A stretch of DNA of 57,523 nucleotides from positions 1 to 57,523 of the forward strand of contig JAFAFF010000275.1 in the NCBI GenBank assembly GCA_023423605.1, written 5' to 3'. A program made the translations under genes and the position numbers. The stretch is from Pseudomonadota bacterium (GTDB lineage Bacteria; Pseudomonadota; Gammaproteobacteria; Xanthomonadales; Xanthomonadaceae). Position 1 is the first letter of the stretch; each line of letters begins with the position of its first letter. Under the pieces are notes generated by a model. It was not told the origin of the DNA. It saw only the letters and a list, made by a program, of their open reading frames with translations, and made no database searches. Positions 41,326 to 48,657 of the stretch are shown here, in pieces.

Positions 41326-41531
41326 AGACCTGCACGAAGTGCGAGGCGCGGCTGCCGCTGGCTCGATTCCAAGGCCACAAGACGACCTGCAGCCTGTGCA
41401 CGACTGCCGAGCGCCGGATCCGCGAGCCGCTGCGACCGTTGAAGCCGGACCCGCGCGTCACTGCCCTCAACAACCTCTTCAACCTCTGGCAAGGCCCGGT
41501 GAGCCCGGCGCCGCTCAGGAGCGCAGCATGA
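41322..41531 (+). CDS. small zinc-binding protein
   Basis: A 69-residue protein, MKTCTKCEARLPLARFQG then TTCSLCTTAE: two CxxC pairs of a zinc knuckle like those of small phage HNH-associated proteins. ATGA overlap with the methyltransferase and with the next gene. Role unknown. Confidence 0.6.
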   Translation: MKTCTKCEARLPLARFQGHKTTCSLCTTAERRIREPLRPLKPDPRVTALNNLFNLWQGPVSPAPLRSAA

Positions 41532-42286
41532 ACCAGCAGACCAACATGGCGGACATGGCCGCCGCCGACCTGGTGCAGGGCATCGCCACCCGGCTGTATG
41601 GCGATGCCGGCGCCGGGATCACCGACCTGATCGAGCTTGCCAACCGTGTGCAGGCCGATATGGGGACTCCCGTTTCACCCTGCGCGGCCGGTCAGGGCGG
41701 TGGCCGGCTCATTGGCTGGTCGATGATCGACGGCATGCGGGTGTTCAGCGTCTCGGCGCACGCCAGCATCCTCGATCCCCAGCAGTTCGTGCGCTACGAC
41801 GACCACCTCGCCGCTCTCGCCACCGTGCAGCCCTCCCCGGCCGTTCAGGGGGATGCGCTCGGCACGCTGGTGCCCACCCTTCGCGCGATGGCGAGCAACT
41901 ATTCAGGCGGCCACAGCTGGGACCACTTGGACGCCGATGTCTGCCTCCGTGCCGCTGACGCCCTCGACGCTCGCCAGCCCGTGGGGCAGGAGCCGGTGGG
42001 GGTCAGTCTGACGTGCGGGCATGAGGGTTGGTCTGTAAGCCCATGGGATGCCTTCGGCCTGCCGACGGTGGGCAAGAGAGTAACCGTCTACGCCGCCCCG
42101 CCCGCGCAGGCTGTGGACCTGGGGCAGCAGAAAGACGCAGCACGATATCGCTGGGTGCGTGATCACTACGACCCTTCAATTCACGACGGCGACGACGATG
42201 TGCCGTTCTTTCATATCGCTGGGGGTGAACTGGACGCTGCGATTGACGACATGATCGACAGCGGCAAGGCGGTGGGCAATGGCTGA
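41528..42286 (+). CDS. hypothetical phage protein
   Basis: A 252-residue protein from MNQQTNMADMAAADLV; ATG 41528 overlaps the upstream stop. A middle TLRAMASNYSGGHSWDHLDA segment and the C-terminal KDAARYRWVRDHYDPS pattern occur in many phage proteins of unknown role. Composite, mosaic appearance. Confidence 0.6.
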   Translation: MNQQTNMADMAAADLVQGIATRLYGDAGAGITDLIELANRVQADMGTPVSPCAAGQGGGRLIGWSMIDGMRVFSVSAHASILDPQQFVRYDDHLAALATVQPSPAVQGDALGTLVPTLRAMASNYSGGHSWDHLDADVCLRAADALDARQPVGQEPVGVSLTCGHEGWSVSPWDAFGLPTVGKRVTVYAAPPAQAVDLGQQKDAARYRWVRDHYDPSIHDGDDDVPFFHIAGGELDAAIDDMIDSGKAVGNG

Positions 42287-42782
42287 GCAACAGGTGCTAT
42301 TCCGGGATTCCGCCACACTGGATGAGTGTGGGGCGGTGGCTCGCAACCACAGCAAAGCAGAGGATGCGGTAGCGCCGCATCACGAGTCGGCACAGACAAT
42401 GGCGCATGACGGCTCTGCGGGTGGCGTATCCACCCAACCGTCACCAGTGATTCCCGAACTGTTGATGATGGGGCCAGAGGACAGCGTTCCAATGCCGTCG
42501 TTTGAGGCGGTCAAATCGTTCCTGCGCGAGTACTACTTGCACAGTCGGTTTGAAGGGCGAGATGGCCCAGCCTGGGGTGGACGTTATTCCGACGTGGTAA
42601 CGCATAGCACGCTTGAAGACCTGACGCAGAACGCGATCACTTGCGTGAGCATGTACGACTGCAACAGGGGGCGAACCGTATGGTTCGGGCGATCACTCAA
42701 TGTCCTCAACCCAGACGAGTCGCCGGCGCAGATTGAGAGGAAGCCGGGGAACCTCACGCACATCTATGGACAGTCACTGTGA
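42279..42782 (+). CDS. hypothetical phage protein
   Basis: A 167-residue protein (MAEQQVLFRDSATLDECGAV), overlapping the previous gene by eight bases. The first 65 residues are polar and low in structure; the rest has a compact fold-like pattern (FEAVKSFLREYYLHSRFEG). Its codon use is less GC-biased at the start. Unknown. Confidence 0.5.
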   Translation: MAEQQVLFRDSATLDECGAVARNHSKAEDAVAPHHESAQTMAHDGSAGGVSTQPSPVIPELLMMGPEDSVPMPSFEAVKSFLREYYLHSRFEGRDGPAWGGRYSDVVTHSTLEDLTQNAITCVSMYDCNRGRTVWFGRSLNVLNPDESPAQIERKPGNLTHIYGQSL

Positions 42783-42815
42783 GCGCCGCAGACCTGATTC
42801 GTACTGGAGGATCCC

Positions 42816-43178
42816 ATGGCTGACCAGCTGCTCACCGCTGCACTGCCCAAAGCCGAACTGCAGATCATGCGCCATGCCTTGGGCGTCGGCGACGGCGGCT
42901 TGGAGCGCAGCTATCGAAACCACTTCGTCACCGGCGAGGGCGGAGCCGACCACCGGCACTGCATTGCGCTGGTAGAGCGTGGATTCATGGTCCAGCGCGC
43001 GGGCAACGCGATCACCGGCGGCGACGACCTGTTCACGGTCACCGATGCCGGCCGCGCAGCGGTGCAAGAGCACGCCCCTCCGCCGCCGAAACTGACTAGG
43101 TCGAAGCAGCGCTACCAGCAGTTCCTGCGCTACGACGGTGGCGTGACGTTCGGCGAGTACCTGCGGGGCTGGCGATGA
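42816..43178 (+). CDS. hypothetical phage protein
   Basis: A 120-residue protein (MADQLLTAALPKAELQIMRH) with a winged-helix-like middle (CIALVERGFMVQRAGNAI...LFTVTDAGRAAV) and a C-terminal tail RYQQFLRYDGGVTFGEYLRG. GGAGG-like sequence precedes the ATG. Unknown. Confidence 0.55.
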   Translation: MADQLLTAALPKAELQIMRHALGVGDGGLERSYRNHFVTGEGGADHRHCIALVERGFMVQRAGNAITGGDDLFTVTDAGRAAVQEHAPPPPKLTRSKQRYQQFLRYDGGVTFGEYLRGWR

Positions 43179-43495
43179 AGTCGATCACCAACGACGCCGC
43201 GATCCTGTGCCCGTACTACCACGGCCCGGGGTGGGACGCGTTCGGGCTCACCCGCGCCGCCACACCGGCCCCATCACTCCCAAGGATTCCTCCAGTGGCT
43301 GACGGTTCCCGGATCACCTATCACCGTAATGTTGTCAGTTCATTGCCGGTCAGCGCGCGCGAGTTTGAGTGCCTCCTCAGCTGTGGGCACACCGTCACCC
43401 TCCCTGCGGTGCACGTGCGCGGCACTCTCTTCAGCGTGACTTCGCCGCGATCAACAACCTGCCCTACTTGCGCAACGGAGGCAGGGAATGTCTAG
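43175..43495 (+). CDS. hypothetical zinc-ribbon protein
   Basis: A 106-residue protein; cysteines in CLLSCGHTV and CPTCATEAG suggest a C-terminal zinc ribbon. ATGA overlap upstream and eight-base overlap with the second methyltransferase. Unknown. Confidence 0.5.
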   Translation: MKSITNDAAILCPYYHGPGWDAFGLTRAATPAPSLPRIPPVADGSRITYHRNVVSSLPVSAREFECLLSCGHTVTLPAVHVRGTLFSVTSPRSTTCPTCATEAGNV

Positions 43496-44417
43496 TTCTT
43501 CGAGATTGATCAACGCCATCGATCTGTTCGCGGGAGCAGGTGGATTCAGCACCGGCGCAGTGATGGCGGGCTGCCACGTTTCTTGGACGGCCAACCATTG
43601 GCCGGCTGCGGTCCAGGTGCATGCGGGCAACCACCCTTCCACGCTGCATGCCTGCCAAGACCTGCACCAGGCCGACTGGACTTCCGTGCCGAGTCATGAC
43701 CTGCTGCTCGCCTCGCCGTGCTGTCAAGGGCACAGCCGGGCACGCGGGAAGGATCGTCCTCACCATGATGCCCAGCGCTCAACGGCATGGGCCGTGGTCT
43801 CGGCCGCCGAAGTCCACCGGCCCGAAGCCATCGTCGTCGAGAACGTGCCGGAGTTCACCTCATGGGCGCTCTACAGCGCCTGGTGCTCAGCGCTAGCTGC
43901 CCTGGGGTACACCATGTCGCCGCATGTGATCGATGCCGCCGAGCATGGAGTACCCCAGCACCGCCGGCGGGTGTTCATCGTCGGGACGCGCTCGCGCGCT
44001 CAGATACAGCTTCAGCTCCCGCGACGCGACCTGGTGTCGGCGGCCAACATCATCGACTTTGATGGCGGCCGCTGGTCGATGGTTGATCGTCCCGGCCGGT
44101 CGCCAGCGACCTTGGCTCGCGTAGCCGCTGGTCGAGCACAGCACGGCGACCGCTTCCTCACCGCCTACTACGGCAACGAAAAAGGGGGCCGCAGCCTGTC
44201 TCGGCCTGTCGGAACCATCACCACCCGTGACCGGTGGGCGGTGGTCGATGGCGACCGCATGCGGATGCTGAGCGTTGAAGAGTGCAGGCGAGCGATGGGC
44301 TTCCCGAGCACCTACCAGCTCCCCAAGAGGCAGAAGGACGCGATGATGATGCTCGGGAATGCCGTCTGCCCGCCTGTGGCGCGCGATGTCATCACTGCGC
44401 TGAGGGCCGCCGCATGA
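43488..44417 (+). CDS. cytosine-5 DNA methyltransferase, short form
   Basis: A 309-residue 5mC methyltransferase with standard motifs: I DLFAGAGGFSTGA, IV ASPCCQGHSRARG with catalytic Cys about 80, VI VVENVPEF, VIII HGVPQHRRRVFIVG, and X MLGNAVCPPVARDV. Before motif IX it has a single copy of the unit (LSRPVGTITTRDRWAVV) repeated in the long enzyme. No restriction endonuclease gene is adjacent, so it is an orphan methylase, likely for restriction evasion. Confidence 0.9.
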   Translation: MSSSSRLINAIDLFAGAGGFSTGAVMAGCHVSWTANHWPAAVQVHAGNHPSTLHACQDLHQADWTSVPSHDLLLASPCCQGHSRARGKDRPHHDAQRSTAWAVVSAAEVHRPEAIVVENVPEFTSWALYSAWCSALAALGYTMSPHVIDAAEHGVPQHRRRVFIVGTRSRAQIQLQLPRRDLVSAANIIDFDGGRWSMVDRPGRSPATLARVAAGRAQHGDRFLTAYYGNEKGGRSLSRPVGTITTRDRWAVVDGDRMRMLSVEECRRAMGFPSTYQLPKRQKDAMMMLGNAVCPPVARDVITALRAAA

Positions 44418-44632
44418 GCCAGACCCGTCTCCAGTCGCTCATCGAAGCCAACGTCAGCACGGCAATCGGCTTCGGTATCTCCTGGGCCGCAACACCCTTC
44501 GTGCTCGCCGCCTTCGGCTATGCCGTCGGCGCCGGCAAGGCCTTCGGCATCACCGTGGTCTACACGGTGATCTCGATCCTGCGCGGCTACTTCGTGCGTC
44601 GCTTCTTCAATAACCTGGGGCGTCAGCGATGA
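44414..44632 (+). CDS. DUF7220-type small membrane protein
   Basis: A 72-residue protein, MSQTRLQSLIEANVSTAIGF, with two hydrophobic segments and an Arg-rich end (RGYFVRRFFNNL). This pattern recurs in phage and prophage early genes. It overlaps the methyltransferase (ATGA) and the end of the opposing gene by ten bases. Confidence 0.7.
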   Translation: MSQTRLQSLIEANVSTAIGFGISWAATPFVLAAFGYAVGAGKAFGITVVYTVISILRGYFVRRFFNNLGRQR

Positions 44633-45117
44633 CGAGCCTTCGCACGAATCTCTTCCAGCTGCGCCAGCACCTCGGCCAAGCCGCTGTTGCTGGCGACAGC
44701 ACGCGCATGTCGTGTTTGCCCAGCGTGGCCGTCATCCAGCCACGCCGCCGCACGATTGCGCAACGTGACGTTGGCTGCCTCCAGAACGAGTTGATGCCTG
44801 GCATTTCGCTGCGCCTCGACCAGCTTGGGTCCAAACACAGTCAGCAGGCTTTCGGTGGGGTCCAGAAGCAGTTGCTCGGCATCCCCCTCGATGTGCTGTC
44901 CGTGGTGCACCTGGCGTGCCAGCGCATCCAGCAGATCCGCCAGCACCCGATCAGCGCCATACGCGGCCGCCGGACGAATCAAACGGCGCTGTGCGTGGGT
45001 CGTCGGCCTTCCCTCAGCCACAAGCTGCTGGACATCGGCGCTCATCCGCAGAGCTCCCGCCGCTGCAACGGCAGAGCCGTACAGCTCGGCATGCGTCGAA
45101 TTCTTGAACTGATTCAT
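44623..45117 (-). CDS. hypothetical leftward gene inside rightward operon
   Basis: A 164-residue helical protein (MNQFKNSTHAELYGSAVAAA), with AGGA upstream of ATG 45117. Composition (Ala, Leu, Glu-rich) and codon use support this strand rather than the antisense 180-codon frame. It opposes its neighbours, so it must have its own promoter, between 45118 and 45167, and could be made in the lysogen. Unknown. Confidence 0.55.
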   Translation of the reverse strand: MNQFKNSTHAELYGSAVAAAGALRMSADVQQLVAEGRPTTHAQRRLIRPAAAYGADRVLADLLDALARQVHHGQHIEGDAEQLLLDPTESLLTVFGPKLVEAQRNARHQLVLEAANVTLRNRAAAWLDDGHAGQTRHARAVASNSGLAEVLAQLEEIRAKARHR

Positions 45118-45167
45118 CCCTTCAATCCTAAGCCGTTCGGCTTTTCCACATCTACCGGAGGTGTCCA

Positions 45168-45557
45168 ATGACACAGCGTCAGATCAGCCACCCCGAAGGC
45201 CTTCCCACCTGCGCCGCAGGCCACAGCGCCCGGCACATCCACGACCTGCGCGGCCTGGCTGCCGGCGGCGGCCACCTGGTCGAGTGCGCATGCAGGGCGA
45301 CCAGCAAGAGCGATGAGCCGGAGAAGGCACTGGCCGAATGGCGCCGCATCAACCGCCCGCTCCGCAGCGCGCGCACGGTGCCTGCGCCGGCAGTCGCCGA
45401 CAATGTGGTGCAGTTCAACCTCAGTCTTATCGATCAGTCGAAGCCGGTGCCGCGCGCAGGAGGCAATCATGGGCGCCAGCAACATAACCGCTACAACGAA
45501 ACCGGCCGCTGGAAGGACGGTCGGCTGCCGAATGAAGGAGGCCCGCATGGCCGCTGA
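45168..45557 (+). CDS. hypothetical phage protein upstream of alpA
   Basis: A 129-residue protein (MTQRQISHPEGLPTCAAGHS), GGAGGTG six bases upstream. The conserved-looking part is THAAGHSARHI-like CAAGHSARHIHDLRGLAAGG and ECACRATSKSDEPEKALAEW, a zinc-type motif. Overlaps alpA by 11 bases. Confidence 0.55.
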   Translation: MTQRQISHPEGLPTCAAGHSARHIHDLRGLAAGGGHLVECACRATSKSDEPEKALAEWRRINRPLRSARTVPAPAVADNVVQFNLSLIDQSKPVPRAGGNHGRQQHNRYNETGRWKDGRLPNEGGPHGR

Positions 45558-45777
45558 CACGATCGACCCTATCCTCAAAATGCCCGTCGTGGTGAAGATC
45601 ACATCGCTGTCCGAATCATCGATCCGGAGGGGCATGCGCAACGGCACGTTCCCAGCGTGCAGGCGGCTTGGCCCGCGCGCCATCGGCTGGCCTGAGTCGG
45701 TGATTAAGGCTTGGGTAGCCGGTTATGACAACGCCGCTGCTGCTCCAGATGCTCAGCCCAGCGGTTCATCATCTTGA
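45547..45777 (+). CDS. alpA: AlpA-family DNA-binding protein, probable excisionase
   Basis: A 76-residue winged-helix protein: VVVKITSLSESSIRRGMRNG, FPACRRLGPRAIGWPESVI is the AlpA/MerR-like motif. AlpA-type proteins promote excision or control int. The last 74 bases overlap the 3' end of the convergent int gene, so the two cannot both be transcribed fully at once. Confidence 0.8.
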   Translation: MAADTIDPILKMPVVVKITSLSESSIRRGMRNGTFPACRRLGPRAIGWPESVIKAWVAGYDNAAAAPDAQPSGSSS

Positions 45778-46903
45778 TCCGCTCGGGCAGGAACTCGGCG
45801 TGGTTGTAGGCTGCGCCGACCTTGTCCGTTTTGGCATGCGCAAGCTGCATTTCCACGATGGCCGAGGGGTATCCCATCTCGTGCAGCCGGGTCGATGCAG
45901 TAGCCCGGAAGTCGTGGCCGGAGACTTCTTCCATCCCGATGTACTTCAAGCCCATGTTCACGGCCTCACGTGACATGGGCTTTTTCGCATCGCGCCGGTT
46001 GGGGAACAGATAGACGGCCTGGCCGGTGATTGCCTCAAGCTCCCGCAGCAGCTGGGCCGCTCGCGCCGACAGCGGCACCCAGTGCTTGCGGCCCTTCTTC
46101 ATCTCGTCGGCGTCGATCTTCAACAGCGGTGTTTCTGCATCCCAGTCCACGTTGGACCACTTTGCGGTGCGCAGCTCCTTGGTGCGCAGGAATGTCAGCG
46201 CCAGCAGCTCGATCGCGATGGCGGTCTCGCGGTGTCCTGGATAACTGTCCAAGCTGGATAGGAGCTTGCCCACGACCGCATCTGAGTGGGCCACGGCGTG
46301 CGCCACGGCCGGCTTTCTGATCGCACGGCGGACAGGGTGGGTCGGGTCGGTGTCTGCACGCAGGTTCACGATCGCATGCTCGAATACGGACGACAGCGTC
46401 TGCCGCGTCACGATGGCCACATGTGGGCCGGCCTTCTCTGCCTTGCGCAGCAGTTTCAGCACGTCAGCGGGCGTCACTTCACGGATGGGCCATCTACCGA
46501 TATCCGGCAGGATGCGCTGGTCCAGGTAACGCCGTGCACGGTCCCGGTGCGAGGCCGACCAAGCCTTCGAAGCTCCGGTGAACCAGTCCTCGGCGTTCTC
46601 CGCGACAGTGTTGAGCGCGCTTTCTTCGCTCCTGGCCTTTGCGATCTTCCGCTGCAGCACCGGATCTTGCCCCAGCTTTACCTGAGACTTGGCCAGCCGC
46701 ATGGCAGCGCGCGCGTCTGCCAGGCTGACATCCTGCAGGCTGCCGATGGCCATCAACTTCTGCTTGGAATCCAGGCGGTAGGCATACCGCCAGAGCTTCG
46801 AACCGTTCGGCCTGATCTCGAGGAACAGCCCGCCACCGTCGCTCAGTCGATAGGGCTTCTCTGCCGGCTTGGCACCGCGAATCTTGAAGTCTGTAAGAGC
46901 CAT
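45704..46903 (-). CDS. int: P4-type tyrosine integrase
   Basis: A 399-residue site-specific recombinase starting MALTDFKIRGAKPAEKPYRL, with the N-terminal arm-binding DUF4102-like domain. Catalytic residues: Arg in FLRTKELRTAKW, His-x-x-Arg in HDFRATAST, His in LAHAKTDKVG and Tyr in AYNH. The longer upstream frame is rejected because it crosses arm sites. It integrates at the xthA 5' end, an unusual protein-gene target for this family, which often uses tRNA genes. Confidence 0.95.
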   Translation of the reverse strand: MALTDFKIRGAKPAEKPYRLSDGGGLFLEIRPNGSKLWRYAYRLDSKQKLMAIGSLQDVSLADARAAMRLAKSQVKLGQDPVLQRKIAKARSEESALNTVAENAEDWFTGASKAWSASHRDRARRYLDQRILPDIGRWPIREVTPADVLKLLRKAEKAGPHVAIVTRQTLSSVFEHAIVNLRADTDPTHPVRRAIRKPAVAHAVAHSDAVVGKLLSSLDSYPGHRETAIAIELLALTFLRTKELRTAKWSNVDWDAETPLLKIDADEMKKGRKHWVPLSARAAQLLRELEAITGQAVYLFPNRRDAKKPMSREAVNMGLKYIGMEEVSGHDFRATASTRLHEMGYPSAIVEMQLAHAKTDKVGAAYNHAEFLPERIKMMNRWAEHLEQQRRCHNRLPKP

Positions 46904-47241
46904 TGAACGCCGTCCGTCCCTGTACGCATTGTGGCTCGGATGATACCAACATCCGTACCAACAATTTCGTGCGCTCTTATGACTGCTCGTGATTTGCCCT
47001 GAATCCTTGAGCCGGCCGAAATCCTGAAAAACAGGCAATTTGTGGACTGATCGTGACGGCTAGTGATTTCTTATGATTGCCCGAAGCCCATTCAAGCTGA
47101 TGATGCGCATGCGGGAACGTCGGGTTGCGGCGGAAACCGGCCAAGCATACCGGTTCGGCGCGCGGGCGCCGACCGTGCGAGGGACGGGCGGCCCGCCATG
47201 CAGTACGCTTTGCATTCCAGAATGAAGATAGATCGAGTTTG
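46904..47241. other. intergenic: int leader, arm site, attR and pyrE leader
   Basis: Holds the int upstream region, an arm-type 11-mer TACCAACATCC at 46944-46954 with a partial copy to 46963, the attR core at 47094-47109 and, beyond it, about 130 bases of host DNA that once separated xthA and pyrE. No gene seen. Confidence 0.7.
47094..47109. other. attR core repeat
   Basis: AAGCTGATGATGCGCA, identical to 5214-5229. The next base is T, giving CAT, the complement of the lost xthA ATG. Confidence 0.9.
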
Positions 47242-47901
47242 ATGAGCGACCATCGCCACCGTTTCCTGCAGCTGGCCCTGACCGCCGACGCGCTGCGCTT
47301 CGGCCAGTTCACCCTCAAGTCCGGCCGCCTGAGCCCCTATTTCTTCAATGCCGGCCGTTTCGATTCCGGCTCCAGCATGGCGCAGCTGGCGCTCTGCTAT
47401 GCCGATGCCGTGGATGCGGCGGGCCTGAAATACGACGTGGTATTCGGCCCCGCGTACAAGGGCATTCCGCTGGCGACCGCAATGGCCTGTGAGCTGGCCC
47501 AGCGCGGTCGCGACCTGCCGCTGTCGTTCAACCGCAAGGAAGTGAAGGACCACGGCGAGGGTGGCCAGCTGATCGGCGCGGACATGAATGGCAAGCGTGT
47601 ACTGATTGTCGATGACGTGATCACCGCCGGCACCGCCATCCGCGAGGCCATGTCCATCATCCGTGCGGCCGGCGGCATTCCGGCGGGCATCGTGGTTGCC
47701 CTGGATCGCCAGGAAATCGCCTCGGAGAGCGATCCGCGGTCGGCTGCGCAGGCGGTATCCGAAGAGGCCGGCATTCCGGTGATCGCCGTGGCTACCATGG
47801 CCGACCTGCTTGATTTCGCCTCCGGAAACCCGGAACTTGTCGGCTATCGGCAGCCGCTGGAAGACTATCGTTCCAGGTACGGCAGCCGGCCCACGCGCTG
47901 A
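47242..47901 (+). CDS. pyrE: orotate phosphoribosyltransferase
   Basis: Converts orotate plus PRPP to OMP in pyrimidine synthesis. 219 residues, usual for xanthomonads. LKSGRLSPYFFNAGRF at the N-terminus, FGPAYKGIPLATAMA, and the PRPP loop VLIVDDVITAGTAIREA are diagnostic. ATG 47242 (MSDHRHRFLQL) fits family length; the longer frame would begin in attR-side intergenic DNA. Confidence 0.95.
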   Translation: MSDHRHRFLQLALTADALRFGQFTLKSGRLSPYFFNAGRFDSGSSMAQLALCYADAVDAAGLKYDVVFGPAYKGIPLATAMACELAQRGRDLPLSFNRKEVKDHGEGGQLIGADMNGKRVLIVDDVITAGTAIREAMSIIRAAGGIPAGIVVALDRQEIASESDPRSAAQAVSEEAGIPVIAVATMADLLDFASGNPELVGYRQPLEDYRSRYGSRPTR

Positions 47902-47926
47902 ACCGACCCAAGGGGGGGTGGTCGCC

Positions 47927-48589
47927 ATGTCCAGGGCTTTGCCCATGTTCGCCATCACGCTGCTGCTGGTCATGCCGTGCATGGCCAGCGCGCAGAAAAG
48001 TGTCCGCCCGGCCAGGCCTGGAGACACGCCGGCCAAGAAACTCTACTGCTGGAACGAGGGCACCGAGCGCATCTGCAGCGATGCGCTGCCGGCCGACGCC
48101 GTCAACAATGCGCGCGATGTGTTCAACGCCAGCAGCGGCCTGCGTAGTGGACAGGTGGAGCGTGCACTGAGCGAAGACGAGCGTGCCGAGGCCGCCGTGG
48201 CCGAGGCGCAACAGCGGCTGGACGAGATGGCGCGGGAAACCCGCCAGCGCACCGAGCAGGCGATGTTGTCCACGTATGGCAGTGAAGCGGACCTGCGGCG
48301 GGTGTTCACCGAGCGCGCCGGTATCCTGGAAAACAACATCGCGACTGCGCAGTACAACGTTGCCAGCCTGCGCGATGCGCTGTTCACCGCGCTGGCCAGT
48401 GCCGGTGACAGTGAGCTCGCCGGTCGCGCGATCGGCGACAAGCAGGCCGCCACGATCCGCCAGCGCCATGCCCAACTGATGGCACAGCAGCGCATGCAGG
48501 CCACCTTCGAACGCCAGCGGCAGGAGCTGGAAGCGGAGATCGACGAAACCGTACAGCGTTTCCGGTTGTTGAAGGGCCAGGCCTCGTAG
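47927..48589 (+). CDS. secreted coiled-coil protein with DUF4124-like start
   Basis: A 220-residue protein with a signal peptide (RALPMFAITLLLVMPCMASA), then KLYCWNEGTERICSDALP, a DUF4124-like motif with two Cys, and a long coiled coil rich in Arg/Glu/Gln. A G-rich ribosome site precedes ATG 47927. The TAG stop lies within the GTAG of a SMAG repeat. Periplasmic; function unknown. Confidence 0.7.
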   Translation: MSRALPMFAITLLLVMPCMASAQKSVRPARPGDTPAKKLYCWNEGTERICSDALPADAVNNARDVFNASSGLRSGQVERALSEDERAEAAVAEAQQRLDEMARETRQRTEQAMLSTYGSEADLRRVFTERAGILENNIATAQYNVASLRDALFTALASAGDSELAGRAIGDKQAATIRQRHAQLMAQQRMQATFERQRQELEAEIDETVQRFRLLKGQAS

Positions 48590-48649
48590 AGCGGGGCTCT
48601 GCCCCGCTTGACCACCGCGATGGTTCAGCCGGGCAGAGCCCGGCTCTAC
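48586..48649. repeat. SMAG/REP-type repeat, inverted dimer
   Basis: GTAG at 48586 to CTAC at 48649, nearly the same as 2753-2816. It supplies the stop codon of the upstream gene and separates it from convergent algC. Confidence 0.8.
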
Positions 48650-48657
48650 CCCAGGCG

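Larger units (their letters stand above)
5214..47109. mobile_element. complete lambda-like siphoviral prophage (about 41.9 kb)
   Basis: A perfect 16-bp repeat bounds a full phage gene set: tyrosine integrase, AlpA-like protein, repressor and Cro with operators, replication genes, Q antiterminator, lysis cassette, terminases, head, tail and a tail spike. Gene order, once opened at cos, parallels lambda. I see no frameshift or truncation in the structural or lysis genes, so it may be inducible. Lysogenic cargo includes umuDC, an SRAP protein and two cytosine methyltransferases. Confidence 0.95.

Noticed and set aside
44629..45171. A 180-codon rightward frame opposite the gene at 44623-45117
   Set aside because: Composition is unnatural (Gln/His/Arg-rich), while the leftward frame gives a regular helical protein with better codon use.
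5214..47109. Integration at a tRNA gene
   Set aside because: The duplicated core lies in xthA and no tRNA cloverleaf is present at either boundary.
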